Assembly: GCA_016763335.1 (NCBI GenBank)
Contig: JAESUD010000186.1
Coordinates: forward strand, 1 to 12,787
Length of the DNA: 12,787 nt
Source of the DNA: Emcibacteraceae bacterium
Lineage (GTDB): Bacteria; Pseudomonadota; Alphaproteobacteria; Sphingomonadales; Emcibacteraceae
Direction of reading: 5' to 3'
The position numbers and the translations under genes are program-made. This document shows, one piece after another, positions 1 through 7,051 of this stretch. Position 1 is the first letter of the stretch, and each line of letters begins with the position of its first letter. Under the pieces are notes generated by a model, which saw nothing but the letters and a program-made list of their open reading frames with translations, had not been told where the DNA came from and searched no databases.

Positions 1-734
1 CCTACACTCATTTCAAGGATTGAACTGTTTCGTCCAGCAGCATTTATAAGCTTGGCATCGCCTGTTAACATTTGCTCTAGCTCATGGGTGATACCGTCCT
101 CAGCACGCACATCAATCCGCGTTAAACGGCCGACTAGCCCAAGCCATTGCTGCGCAACCGATATATCAGCAATAAGCATACGTTCAAGTCCTTGGGTTTT
201 ACCCATAATGGACACTAACTCAGCTTGATAATCTTTTCCCGCTGCTTTGACTGTAAACTTGTCGCCGTTTTTAAGACCAAATCTATCGGCTGCCCCGCCC
301 ATCATCAATACCCCGCCGGGCTTGGTAAGTAATCCTGCTATGCCTGTTGCAAAACCATTGCCATCATTATTTCCGCCATCAGATGGATAAGTGCGAAAAT
401 TGCTTTCGGCAAATAAATCAATGCCAAGCAATTGAAAGGTTTCCCCTTCTATCCTGACGGTTCCTTCCACAATCGGGGCAATATTGCGCATTCCGTTTAA
501 GCGTAATTTCACATAAAGTTTTTCATCAATACCCGTTGGCCCACCAATTACTTGGTGGGTCGCAGTGCCTGTTACAGCAGTAAGCGATGTTTCAAACGAC
601 CGACGGGCACTTTCATTGGCAACATCGACAGCAACAATAACTGCGATGCCAACCGCCATACCGATCACCGCCAATCCTAATTGCCCGGGATGGCGAAGTA
701 GATAACTGGATAATGCCTTTAATATAAAGCGCAT
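1..734 (-). CDS. ABC transporter permease, FtsX/MacB-like, N-terminal part only
   Basis: The first 244 codons of a permease are present; the gene runs off the left edge. It starts MRFILKALSSYLLRHPGQLG, followed by one strongly hydrophobic helix at about residues 17-37 (LGLAVIGMAVGIAVIVAVDV). A long soluble region then resembles a MacB-type periplasmic core domain (motifs IGGPTGIDEKLYVKLR and LLGIDLFAE). In this family the remaining membrane helices and FtsX domain lie further on, so they would be outside the window. The start codon overlaps the stop of the upstream ATPase gene by one base (TGATG), which indicates translational coupling and that the two form one transporter. The family generally exports or extracts lipids, lipoproteins or peptides from the inner membrane. 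The substrate cannot be read from the sequence. Confidence 0.85.
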   Translation of the reverse strand, partial: MRFILKALSSYLLRHPGQLGLAVIGMAVGIAVIVAVDVANESARRSFETSLTAVTGTATHQVIGGPTGIDEKLYVKLRLNGMRNIAPIVEGTVRIEGETFQLLGIDLFAESNFRTYPSDGGNNDGNGFATGIAGLLTKPGGVLMMGGAADRFGLKNGDKFTVKAAGKDYQAELVSIMGKTQGLERMLIADISVAQQWLGLVGRLTRIDVRAEDGITHELEQMLTGDAKLINAAGRNSSILEMSV

Positions 735-1441
735 CAGGCGTAACTTTCCGTTACATCATGAATTTGACCGCCTTCAAGTTCGAATATCCGGTCACAACGT
801 TTTGCCGCCGCAATACTATGGGTCGCTAGTAAAATTGTTCCGCCTACCGGCCTGACAAGCGTATCAAGCAAATGCCAAATATCGCCTGCGGTTTCCTCGT
901 CAAGATTACCCGTTGGTTCATCCGCCAGAATAATTGATGGTTTATGCACCAATGCCCGGGCAATGGCCACTCGTTGCTGTTCCCCGCCCGAAAGGGTGTC
1001 GGGATAGCTGTCATAGCGATCACTGAGGCCTACAGCGTCAAGAAGCGCCCTACACTGTTCATCGGTCTGCTTTGCACTCGAATTATTCAGTTCCATCACC
1101 AAACGAAGGTTTTCACCGACATTAAGCGTCGGGATCAGATTAAAAAACTGGTAAACAAATCCGATATTCTTGCGCCGGAACAATGTGCGGTCATGATCAT
1201 TCATTGACGTCACCAGTTTTCCGGCAATTTCAATTTCACCACTATCGGCAATATCAATACCACTGATCAAATTTAACAAGGTGGATTTTCCGGAACCACT
1301 ACGCCCAAGCAGTGCCACGGTCTCGCCTTCTAATATCTGCGCGCTGGCGTCATTAAGGACGGAATGTTGCCTGCCCCCTTCTAGGTAACTTTTAGAAAGG
1401 TTGCAAATACGGATAGAAACAGGAGAAGCAGTTAAATTCAT
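734..1441 (-). CDS. ABC transporter ATP-binding protein (LolD/MacB-like)
   Basis: A complete 235-residue nucleotide-binding subunit that energises the coupled permease at the cytoplasmic face of the inner membrane. Counting from the ATG at 1441, Walker A is GRSGSGKST (46-54), the Q-loop glutamine is Q98 in VYQFFNLIPTLNV, the signature is LSGGEQQR (150-157), Walker B is IILADE (170-175), the D-loop is NLD (179-181) and the H-loop is H208. The FFNLIPTLNV stretch is typical of the LolD/MacB/YtrE class rather than of importers. The frame stays open upstream to a TTG at 1504, but that extension (Cys-rich, unlike the family) overlaps a more protein-like small frame, so I take ATG 1441. It has no clear Shine-Dalgarno sequence, so the start is the uncertain point. 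Function is firm as an ATPase; the substrate is unknown. Confidence 0.9.
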   Translation of the reverse strand: MNLTASPVSIRICNLSKSYLEGGRQHSVLNDASAQILEGETVALLGRSGSGKSTLLNLISGIDIADSGEIEIAGKLVTSMNDHDRTLFRRKNIGFVYQFFNLIPTLNVGENLRLVMELNNSSAKQTDEQCRALLDAVGLSDRYDSYPDTLSGGEQQRVAIARALVHKPSIILADEPTGNLDEETAGDIWHLLDTLVRPVGGTILLATHSIAAAKRCDRIFELEGGQIHDVTESYA

Positions 1442-1511
1442 GAAACAATGGCCCAAACAAGAACAGAATGACCAAAGCATATGGCCCGCCATCCTTCTTG
1501 TCAAACCACAT
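1392..1511 (-). CDS. possible 39-residue hydrophobic peptide overlapping the ATPase start
   Basis: A short frame starting with ATG at 1511 encodes a charged N-terminus (MWFDKKDGGPYA), then a hydrophobic stretch (about residues 12-23, LVILFLFGPLF) and an aromatic/Cys-rich tail. It ends with TAA at 1392-1394, inside the ATPase gene. The ATPase ATG at 1441 lies within it in another frame. No good ribosome binding site precedes it. It could be a small membrane protein, a leader peptide whose translation opens the weak ATPase start, or chance. The family is not recognised. The N-terminus followed by a hydrophobic segment is more protein-like than the competing upstream extension of the ATPase. Confidence 0.35.
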   Translation of the reverse strand: MWFDKKDGGPYALVILFLFGPLFHEFNCFSCFYPYLQPF

Positions 1512-1554
1512 AAATCTAATTATTGCAGAACAACATAGTTCATTCTATTTTGAC

Positions 1555-3402
1555 TTAAAGGGCAAGAGCATCATTAATTGCTGTTGGGTTCAAATGCAGG
1601 GCATCAAGGTGCTTGCTTCCATCAGCATAGCCCTTTCCGGCATCCGTTAGCGCGTATGTATCAACAAAAACCAATCCGTTCTTGTCACATAATGCTTTAA
1701 GCTCAGCGTTAAACTTCTTAATGTTAGCCACCAATTCATCTGCACCTTCAATATCAGCTTTTATAAATGGTGCCGAAACCGCGCAATATGCCGCAATAGC
1801 TTTTCCTGCTATCGCCATATCATAGGTATTTTTAAAATAACCCGCTACAGTTTCTTTGGCGATATCCACATCATTTTCACTTTGTTGGCAATCAACAGAA
1901 CCAAACATGAAGAGCACATTGCTTTCTTCTTCTATTTCATTCAGAAGATGCATCACAGATGATTTACACTGACTTTCACCGTCTTTTGCAAGTTCACTTG
2001 CTTTACCGCCAACAACCCATTTTGTATCAGCGACAAGATCCAGCTTGCCAAATTTTATTTTATGCCCTTTTGACGCCAGTGCTTCACTATCACCAATTAT
2101 CCAAAGTTTTTCACCCTTATGTGAACGAGTAATTTTTTCGTTAAAATTAAGAAGTGCACCAAGGTAATTTTTATAATCAGTGCAAGATTGACGTTTGTTA
2201 AAATCCAAAACTTTTTCAATATGTTTATCATCAAGCAAAGCTAAATAATGAGCCGACGCTTTATCATCGCCAAGTATGAAATTTAAAATAGCGAGATTGA
2301 TAATACAGATCGGCCCTGTAGGAAATAGTTCAAAAGATTTCTTATATGTTTCCAGCGCTTCTTTATAATCACCACTCGCTATGAAAGCATCAGCGAGATA
2401 ATACAGAATATCAATAGATTTAGGCATAGTTTCGTGCGCATCTTCAAGCAAAGAAACCGCCTTATCAAACTGGCCGAGTTCTTTATATAGTTTGCTAAGA
2501 TTATTATAAGGCACGGAAAACTCAGAGTTTATTTCAATCGCTTTTTCAAAATGAGAAATTGCCGCTTCATATTCAGCGGCTTCCATCAATAGATTACCAA
2601 AATTATTATGCGCATCAATATTATCCGGATCTTGCGTAATAACCACTTCAAATATTTTTATTGCTTCGTCTATATTGCCAATTAATTTTTCGCACAATGC
2701 CAAATCAAGAAAGACGCTCGTGATCGTCGCGTCTAATGAAATGATTTTATTATAATGCATTATTGCGACCTGATATTCACCTTTAAATTTATAACATTCC
2801 GCTAAATTGATCAATATATCAACTGTATCAGGAGCCAGTTCTATGGCTTTCTTAAAATAAGAGATCGCCGTATCATAATCTTTATAAACCAAATATATAT
2901 TACCAATATTATTATAAGAGGGCATATGATTTGGTGCGAGTGTAATAGCCTTAAGATAACTCGCTTCTGCATTTTTAAGAGCGTTATTGGCTTTATATGA
3001 ATTACCTAAATTAAATTGAACTCCAGCATTTAACGGTGTTAATTCAGCGGCTTTAATAAAATGAGTAAGCGCCTCTGCATGTTCGCCCCGCATCCCGAGA
3101 GTAGTCCCAAGATAAGTTCTAAGTTCTTGTACCTCAGGGTATTTTTCAATAAACATTTTAGATTTTATTTCTACTTCACGGAATTTAGCCTTATTGAATA
3201 ACACTTTAAGCTCATCTAAATCACTACGGAAAAGACTATTTGGGTTTAATTTTTTATAGCCTTCAAGTGCGTCTTTATTATCTGGATATTTTGCCAGCAC
3301 AGCTTCAAAATACTTACTTGCCTTATCTTTATCGCCCTTTTCAACAGCGTTAAGTGCAATTTCCAAGGCTTGCTTGGCCGAAAATGATTTTTGCTTACTC
3401 AT
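1555..3402 (-). CDS. TPR-repeat protein with C-terminal SGNH-hydrolase-like domain
   Basis: A 615-residue protein from ATG 3402, chosen because GAGAAG sits 8-10 bases upstream; a TTG at 3408 would be too close to that site. Residues from about 5 to 425 are consecutive tetratricopeptide repeats (for example FNLGNSYKANNALKNAEASY, YNNIGNIYLVYKDYDTAISY), roughly a dozen helical pairs expected to bind a protein partner. From about 432 a separate domain starts with LWIIGDSEALA: GDS (437-439) matches the SGNH block I serine. DALH (600-603) matches block V DxxH. The middle motif is FGSVDC (500-505), where a classical SGNH enzyme has GxND. No signal peptide or membrane helix is visible, so it is probably cytoplasmic. 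The fold assignment comes from motifs; activity (esterase, acyltransferase or none) and substrate are unknown. It sits alone between rpsI and the ABC genes. Confidence 0.82.
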   Translation of the reverse strand: MSKQKSFSAKQALEIALNAVEKGDKDKASKYFEAVLAKYPDNKDALEGYKKLNPNSLFRSDLDELKVLFNKAKFREVEIKSKMFIEKYPEVQELRTYLGTTLGMRGEHAEALTHFIKAAELTPLNAGVQFNLGNSYKANNALKNAEASYLKAITLAPNHMPSYNNIGNIYLVYKDYDTAISYFKKAIELAPDTVDILINLAECYKFKGEYQVAIMHYNKIISLDATITSVFLDLALCEKLIGNIDEAIKIFEVVITQDPDNIDAHNNFGNLLMEAAEYEAAISHFEKAIEINSEFSVPYNNLSKLYKELGQFDKAVSLLEDAHETMPKSIDILYYLADAFIASGDYKEALETYKKSFELFPTGPICIINLAILNFILGDDKASAHYLALLDDKHIEKVLDFNKRQSCTDYKNYLGALLNFNEKITRSHKGEKLWIIGDSEALASKGHKIKFGKLDLVADTKWVVGGKASELAKDGESQCKSSVMHLLNEIEEESNVLFMFGSVDCQQSENDVDIAKETVAGYFKNTYDMAIAGKAIAAYCAVSAPFIKADIEGADELVANIKKFNAELKALCDKNGLVFVDTYALTDAGKGYADGSKHLDALHLNPTAINDALAL

Positions 3403-3438
3403 ATTCAATTCTTCTCTAACATTTTAATATTGTACTGA

Positions 3439-3467
3439 CATATATATTGGCTGTTGAATAAATGCAA
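3439..3467 (-). promoter_or_regulatory. candidate promoter of the TPR-SGNH gene
   Basis: On the minus strand TTGCAT (3462-3467) and TATATG (3439-3444) are separated by 17 bases, upstream of the ATG at 3402 and downstream of the rpsI terminator. The -35 match is only partial (3 of 6), so this is a plausible rather than strong site. Confidence 0.35.
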
Positions 3468-3497
3468 TTCACCAACATAAAAAAATACCTTTGGAAT

Positions 3498-3533
3498 ATA
3501 AAAAAGGTCCATGCAAAATATGCACGAACCTTT
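3498..3533 (-). terminator. intrinsic terminator of the rplM-rpsI operon
   Basis: Arms 3503-3515 and 3521-3533 with a 5-base loop. Read as minus-strand RNA the stem is 13 pairs without a mismatch, counting two G-U wobbles, and is followed by a U-rich run. Read as plus-strand RNA the same two positions become A-C type mismatches, so the element is directional and belongs to rpsI, whose stop lies 25 bases upstream. Confidence 0.85.
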
Positions 3534-3558
3534 AATAATAAAGCTATAAACGTAAAAC

Positions 3559-4086
3559 TTAACGCTTTGAGAACTGGAAGCTCTTACGGGCTTTCGCTTT
3601 ACCGTATTTCTTACGTTCCACAACACGTGCATCACGAGTTAGGAAGCCGGCTGCTTTAATTGCAGGACGAAGAGCAGGTTCAAAATATGTAAGTGCTTTA
3701 CTGATGCCGTGACGAACAGCGCCGGCTTGACCAGAAAGGCCACCACCCTTAACTGTAGCAACAACATCATATTGACCAACGCGGCCAGCAACTTCAAATG
3801 CTTGGCCGATAACCATACGCAATGTTGGACGAGCAAAATAAATCAGTTCTTCACGACCATTGACTGTAATTACGCCTTTACCAGGTTTAATCCACACGCG
3901 AGCGATAGCATCTTTACGTTTGCCTGTCGCATAAGCACGGCCTTGCGCATCAATTTTTTGCACATATTCAATCACTGTGCTTTCTCCATCAACTGGTGCA
4001 GCGGCTTCATCTGTAACAGCTGCAGCAACTACGGCATCAGCAGTAACCTCTTTAAGGTCTTCTAATGTTTTTTTATCTTCAGCCAT
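3559..4086 (-). CDS. rpsI: 30S ribosomal protein S9
   Basis: S9 of the small ribosomal subunit, whose C-terminal tail reaches the P-site tRNA. The protein is 175 residues from ATG 4086, preceded by AAGGA about 8 bases upstream. The S9 core starts near residue 46 ([20 protein letters not shown]) and ends with the basic tail [17 protein letters not shown]. The first ~45 residues are an acidic, Ala-rich extension ([20 protein letters not shown]) missing from the ~130-residue E. coli protein and common in alphaproteobacteria. The start overlaps the end of rplM by 8 bases (ATGGCTGA), so the two are co-translated. Transcription ends at the hairpin at 3498-3533. Confidence 0.97.
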   Translation of the reverse strand: MAEDKKTLEDLKEVTADAVVAAAVTDEAAAPVDGESTVIEYVQKIDAQGRAYATGKRKDAIARVWIKPGKGVITVNGREELIYFARPTLRMVIGQAFEVAGRVGQYDVVATVKGGGLSGQAGAVRHGISKALTYFEPALRPAIKAAGFLTRDARVVERKKYGKAKARKSFQFSKR

Positions 4087-4552
4087 TTTGTGAAATCCTT
4101 GTATTCTTAACATTCATAGCAGCTATATCGAGCACTTCAGGCTGCTGTGCGTCATGTGTATGTTCTGATCCTGCAAAAACACGTAGGTTTTTAAGTTGAA
4201 CACGACCAAGTGGTCCGTTATGAAGCATGCGTTTAACCGCTTTCATCACAACACGTTCTGGAAAATCACCTTCTAAGATATCACGGGCTGTGCGATCCTT
4301 AATGCCGCCCGGATAACCTGTATGCCAGTAATAAATTTTGTTATCCATTTTCTTGCCGCTAAGTCTTACTTTTTCAGCATTGATAACGATGATATTGTCA
4401 CCACAATCCATAGAAGGCGTATACATTGGTTTATGTTTACCTTTAAGATAAGTAGCAATAATGGACGCCATTCTACCGAGGATAAGACCTTCAGCATCTA
4501 TGATGAACCATTTTTTTTCAATATCTGCAGGTTTTGCAGAGTAAGTTTTCAT
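4079..4552 (-). CDS. rplM: 50S ribosomal protein L13
   Basis: L13, an early-assembling large-subunit protein, 157 residues from ATG 4552 with AGGA 9 bases upstream. Recognisable blocks are [18 protein letters not shown] near the N-terminus, [47 protein letters not shown] and [17 protein letters not shown] near the end. The C-terminus ([11 protein letters not shown]) runs a few residues past the usual end and creates the 8-base overlap with rpsI. The frame could be extended 14 codons upstream, but that segment carries the ribosome binding site and does not look like L13. The rplM-rpsI pair is one of the most conserved bacterial operons. Confidence 0.97.
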   Translation of the reverse strand: MKTYSAKPADIEKKWFIIDAEGLILGRMASIIATYLKGKHKPMYTPSMDCGDNIIVINAEKVRLSGKKMDNKIYYWHTGYPGGIKDRTARDILEGDFPERVVMKAVKRMLHNGPLGRVQLKNLRVFAGSEHTHDAQQPEVLDIAAMNVKNTRISQNG

Positions 4553-4592
4553 TGGATTAAATCCTGTTAAATTCAAATGTAAATTTGAGAGC

Positions 4593-4620
4593 AATATGCC
4601 AGCAAAAAAAATATTGTCAA
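4593..4620 (-). promoter_or_regulatory. candidate promoter of rplM-rpsI
   Basis: On the minus strand a perfect TTGACA (4615-4620) is followed after 16 bases by CATATT (4593-4598, 4 of 6 matches to TATAAT). Transcription would start near 4586, giving a leader of about 35 bases that contains the AGGA of rplM. This is the best -35 box found in the window. Confidence 0.6.
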
Positions 4621-4655
4621 TGATATTTTATTATATTTTTCAAGGCTTTACTAAT

Positions 4656-4673
4656 ATGGTACTATAGTACCAT
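4656..4673. promoter_or_regulatory. perfect 18-bp palindrome upstream of the rplM promoter
   Basis: ATGGTACTATAGTACCAT is identical to its reverse complement over all 18 bases and contains the only GC-bearing block of the ctaA-rplM gap. It lies 36 bases upstream of the rplM -35 box on the minus strand, with no central loop, so it fits a dimeric protein's DNA site better than an RNA terminator. The binding factor is unknown. Confidence 0.5.
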
Positions 4674-4705
4674 CACATAACATGTTTTAAATACAGCAAA
4701 ATATT

Positions 4706-4734
4706 ATAATAAAATAAATTTTTTATTTTATTAT
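4706..4734 (-). terminator. AT-only hairpin directly after ctaA
   Basis: Perfect 13-base arms (4706-4718 and 4722-4734) with a 3-base loop begin one base after the ctaA stop. Every pair is A-T and no G/C clamp is present, so it would be a poor classical terminator. It may slow polymerase or protect the 3' end, or may simply reflect AT richness. Confidence 0.3.
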
Positions 4735-4735
4735 C

Positions 4736-5764
4736 TCATGCTTTAAGACGGTTAAGTAAATATAACCCCGCGGATAGTACCAACACAGCACCACCTTGAT
4801 GAGCCGCGGCTAATGGAATTGGCACCATATTTATAACCGTTAATACACCCAGTAAAATTTGAATAAGGATGGTTATTAAAACCATATGTGCGGCTAAACG
4901 GACGGATGCATTACTATCCCTTCGTAGCTTCCACCAAAGCCCCACGGCAATGATTGTAACAATATATGCAAAAGTTCGATGCTCAAAATGTAACGTCAGC
5001 GGGTTATCTAGTAAATTCATATACCACGGATCATTATAAAAAAGACCATCAGGTATCACCTGCCCCATCATAAGCGGCCATGTATCACTTACCAGACCAG
5101 CATTTAAACCTGCGACCAAGCCACCAAGCAAAAATTGTATAAAAATCAGTTTTACATAAACAAGGCTTAGACCATATGGGCGCCCCATAGTATTACCTGA
5201 ACGTGGCATAATTAATCCAAGCGCCATCCAGAACATATAAATATAAATCAACACAGCAAGCCCCAAATGGGCAGTAAGACGGTAATGACTTACGTCTGGC
5301 CTCTCTACCAATCCACTTTTAACCATCCACCAACCCAGAAGCCCCTGGCAACCACCCAGAACTAACATCAACCAAAGATGAATTTTTAAAGCGCGCTTTA
5401 TTTTCTTGCGAAACAGAAAAATAAAAAATGGCACGGCAAAAACAACGCCAATTAATCGCCCGAGTACACGGTGGGAATATTCCCAGAAAAATATATTTTT
5501 AAATTCATCAAGTGACATACCCTGATTGACTGTCTGATATTCCGGGTATTGTTTATAGGCATCAAATTCAGAAATCCAGGCCGTCTCGGTCAAAGGTGGA
5601 AGAATGCCACTTATCGGCTTCCAATTTACCATACTAAGACCGGATTCTGTTAAACGCGTGACCCCACCAACAATAATCATGGCAAAAACAAAACCGCATA
5701 CAATAAGTAACCATATGGCAATATGTCGGTTATCACGATCAGTTGTATTAATATATGTGCTCAA
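4736..5764 (-). CDS. ctaA: haem A synthase, Cox15/CtaA family
   Basis: An inner-membrane enzyme that oxidises the C8 methyl of haem O to the formyl group of haem A, the cofactor of aa3-type cytochrome oxidase. The 342 residues contain about eight membrane helices. Conserved haem-binding histidines are H98 (EYSHRVLGR), H166 (TAHLGLAVL), H262 (HFEHRTFAY) and H322 (AAAHQGGAV). The N-terminal GVTRLTESGLSMVNWKP and the central GLVAGLNAGLVSDTWPLM are typical of the alphaproteobacterial/mitochondrial Cox15 branch. The start is TTG at 5764: an in-frame TAA lies two codons upstream and the next Met (residue 29) is inside the first helix. A GAGAA sequence lies about 7 bases upstream. A hairpin separates it from the DUF1499 gene, so it may have its own promoter. 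Confidence 0.95.
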   Translation of the reverse strand: MSTYINTTDRDNRHIAIWLLIVCGFVFAMIIVGGVTRLTESGLSMVNWKPISGILPPLTETAWISEFDAYKQYPEYQTVNQGMSLDEFKNIFFWEYSHRVLGRLIGVVFAVPFFIFLFRKKIKRALKIHLWLMLVLGGCQGLLGWWMVKSGLVERPDVSHYRLTAHLGLAVLIYIYMFWMALGLIMPRSGNTMGRPYGLSLVYVKLIFIQFLLGGLVAGLNAGLVSDTWPLMMGQVIPDGLFYNDPWYMNLLDNPLTLHFEHRTFAYIVTIIAVGLWWKLRRDSNASVRLAAHMVLITILIQILLGVLTVINMVPIPLAAAHQGGAVLVLSAGLYLLNRLKA

Positions 5765-5821
5765 TTTTTATTCTCATATCTGTATAAATTTAAGAGAATA
5801 TATAATTTACTTTTGCGAAAT

Positions 5822-5846
5822 AAAAAAGAACTTGTTTAAGTTTTTT
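5822..5846 (-). terminator. candidate weak terminator between the DUF1499 gene and ctaA
   Basis: Minus-strand RNA can form AACUU/AAGUU (5838-5842 with 5829-5833) around a 4-base AAAC loop, extended by A-U pairs across a one-base bulge and followed by a run of six U. It overlaps the stop codon of the upstream gene. The stem has one G-C pair only, so partial read-through into ctaA is likely. The A/T symmetry would let it work in either direction. Confidence 0.4.
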
Positions 5847-6576
5847 AATTTGCAGTAAATTTTTTGTGGAATTTCATTATCCTAATGGCGCCAAGTCCAT
5901 GGTCTGAGCCTCCTACTCGCGAAAGACTCCTTAAATCAACACGGCTTCCTCCTTCATAGGCGGTTATTCTGACAACAATATCATCATTAAAATTAAACCA
6001 TTTTGTATAATCAGTTGCTTCAAACCGACCTGCTTCCGGGTTTTCTTGTGCTATTTGCCAATTCAATTCTTTTGCGATAAAAAGCGCCCTTGCATAGGCT
6101 TCGTCTGGTGAAAGGTTAGTTAAAATCGGTTTTACCCACGGAAATTTTGCCTGCTGCCTTTCCGCAGTTTCAATCGTATATTCAAAACTGTTCTTTCTTC
6201 CCGGTGCATTAAGAAGTGCAATAAACTCGGGCGGGTTTTCCATATCAGTTGTCACGTCATGAATACCCCTTAATCCAGTCCAGTCTGTCGGTTCCTGATT
6301 AACGCCAAATAAATACCCCGAATATGCAAAAACAAGTGCGAGAATATAAGGAAGGATTGTTTTCTTATAATCTTTAGTAAAATATGAAAAAATAATAAAT
6401 AGAGCCACCAAGGCAGATACACTGGCAGGTATCATATAATTCCTTGTTAACATAAACCCTGTCATTGGCTGCCATAAACCGAGCTTAGTGCCTAATCCGG
6501 AAAATAACGGTAATGTGCCTAATAAACTAAGTACAAAAATACCCTTTAACAGAATTTTTTTACGTTTTTCCTGCAT
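5845..6576 (-). CDS. membrane protein with DUF1499 domain
   Basis: A 243-residue protein of unknown function. Three hydrophobic helices (about residues 10-26, 49-66 and 73-92) anchor a C-terminal domain matching the DUF1499 pattern: GIHDVTTD (104-111), ENPPEFIAL, RFEATDYTKWFNFNDDIVVR (184-203) and VDLRSLSRVGGSDHG (213-227). DUF1499 proteins are widespread in alphaproteobacteria, often as short lipoproteins; the three-helix version puts the domain at the membrane surface. The start is ATG 6576 with AGGGA 7 bases upstream. It lies 26 bases after the 129-residue hypothetical gene and 80 bases before ctaA, so co-transcription with the paralogue pair is likely. I infer no biochemical role. Confidence 0.85.
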   Translation of the reverse strand: MQEKRKKILLKGIFVLSLLGTLPLFSGLGTKLGLWQPMTGFMLTRNYMIPASVSALVALFIIFSYFTKDYKKTILPYILALVFAYSGYLFGVNQEPTDWTGLRGIHDVTTDMENPPEFIALLNAPGRKNSFEYTIETAERQQAKFPWVKPILTNLSPDEAYARALFIAKELNWQIAQENPEAGRFEATDYTKWFNFNDDIVVRITAYEGGSRVDLRSLSRVGGSDHGLGAIRIMKFHKKFTAN

Positions 6577-6602
6577 ATTATATTCCCTGCTAGAATATGA
6601 TT

Positions 6603-6992
6603 TTATCCTCTAAATTCTGAAACGTTATCTAACACATTGCTGATAACATATTTTTCAAAATTCACTTCTTCTTCAAGTGTAATTGTTACAAAGACTTTTT
6701 CATCATTTGCATGAAGTTCCTTTATGCCCCGTCTTGGCAAAGGTATTTTCGATACCATACAAAATGCAAATAATGATGCTGCAACTTCGGCATGGCTATA
6801 GGTGACTTTATCATTTTCGAATTCTAACGTTTCATCTAACCTGAGCGTCACTGAGATATCATCAGATCTATCAATTATTGTTTCGCTGACATCTTCTTTT
6901 TCAATAAATTGTTTTTTTAAAACTGAAAAATTGATTAGAGCGTTTACTAATTCTGATTCTGTAAAATAAATATGTTTTATTTCAAGTGGCAT
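6603..6992 (-). CDS. hypothetical protein, downstream member of a tandem paralogue pair
   Basis: A 129-residue soluble, acidic protein, family not recognised. It aligns without gaps to the neighbour at 7037-7360 over about 107 residues, with about 37 identities by hand count. Shared features are I-x-F-T-E-x-E-L (8-15), V-x-Y-S-x-x-E-V-A-A (63-72), Cys78-Met79 and a PLP triplet (84-86) followed by a basic pair and G89. It differs from its partner by a ~23-residue C-terminal extension (EEEVNFEKYVISNVLDNVSE). The start is ATG 6992 with a modest GAGA about 8 bases upstream. There is no signal peptide or membrane helix. Spacing to the genes on either side (44 and 26 bases) suggests one transcript ending in DUF1499 or ctaA. 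Confidence 0.8.
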   Translation of the reverse strand: MPLEIKHIYFTESELVNALINFSVLKKQFIEKEDVSETIIDRSDDISVTLRLDETLEFENDKVTYSHAEVAASLFAFCMVSKIPLPRRGIKELHANDEKVFVTITLEEEVNFEKYVISNVLDNVSEFRG

Positions 6993-7028
6993 ATATAATT
7001 CTCATTATTATTGTATAAAATTGAACAG

Positions 7029-7051
7029 ATTAAAATTTATAAAATTTTAAT
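7029..7051 (-). repeat. AT-only perfect inverted repeat across a stop codon
   Basis: Ten-base arms (7029-7038 and 7042-7051) with a 3-base loop; the stop codon of the upstream paralogue (7037-7039) is inside it. All pairs are A-T. Its form recalls the hairpin after ctaA, but in DNA this AT-rich a 10-base match may be chance. Confidence 0.3.

Noticed and set aside
1442..1504. TTG-initiated 21-residue N-terminal extension of the ABC ATPase
   Set aside because: Cys-rich and unlike LolD/MacB N-termini; a more protein-like small frame occupies the same bases and the ATG at 1441 gives the family length.
3709..4065. 118-residue plus-strand frame opposite rpsI
   Set aside because: Lies wholly antisense to S9; no ribosome binding site or family resemblance.
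4087..4113. Upstream start for S9
   Set aside because: These codons cover the AAGGA ribosome binding site and the rplM 3' end; ATG 4086 is well placed.
4553..4594. Upstream start for L13
   Set aside because: The extension contains the AGGA site and does not match L13; ATG 4552 begins MKTYSAKP as expected.
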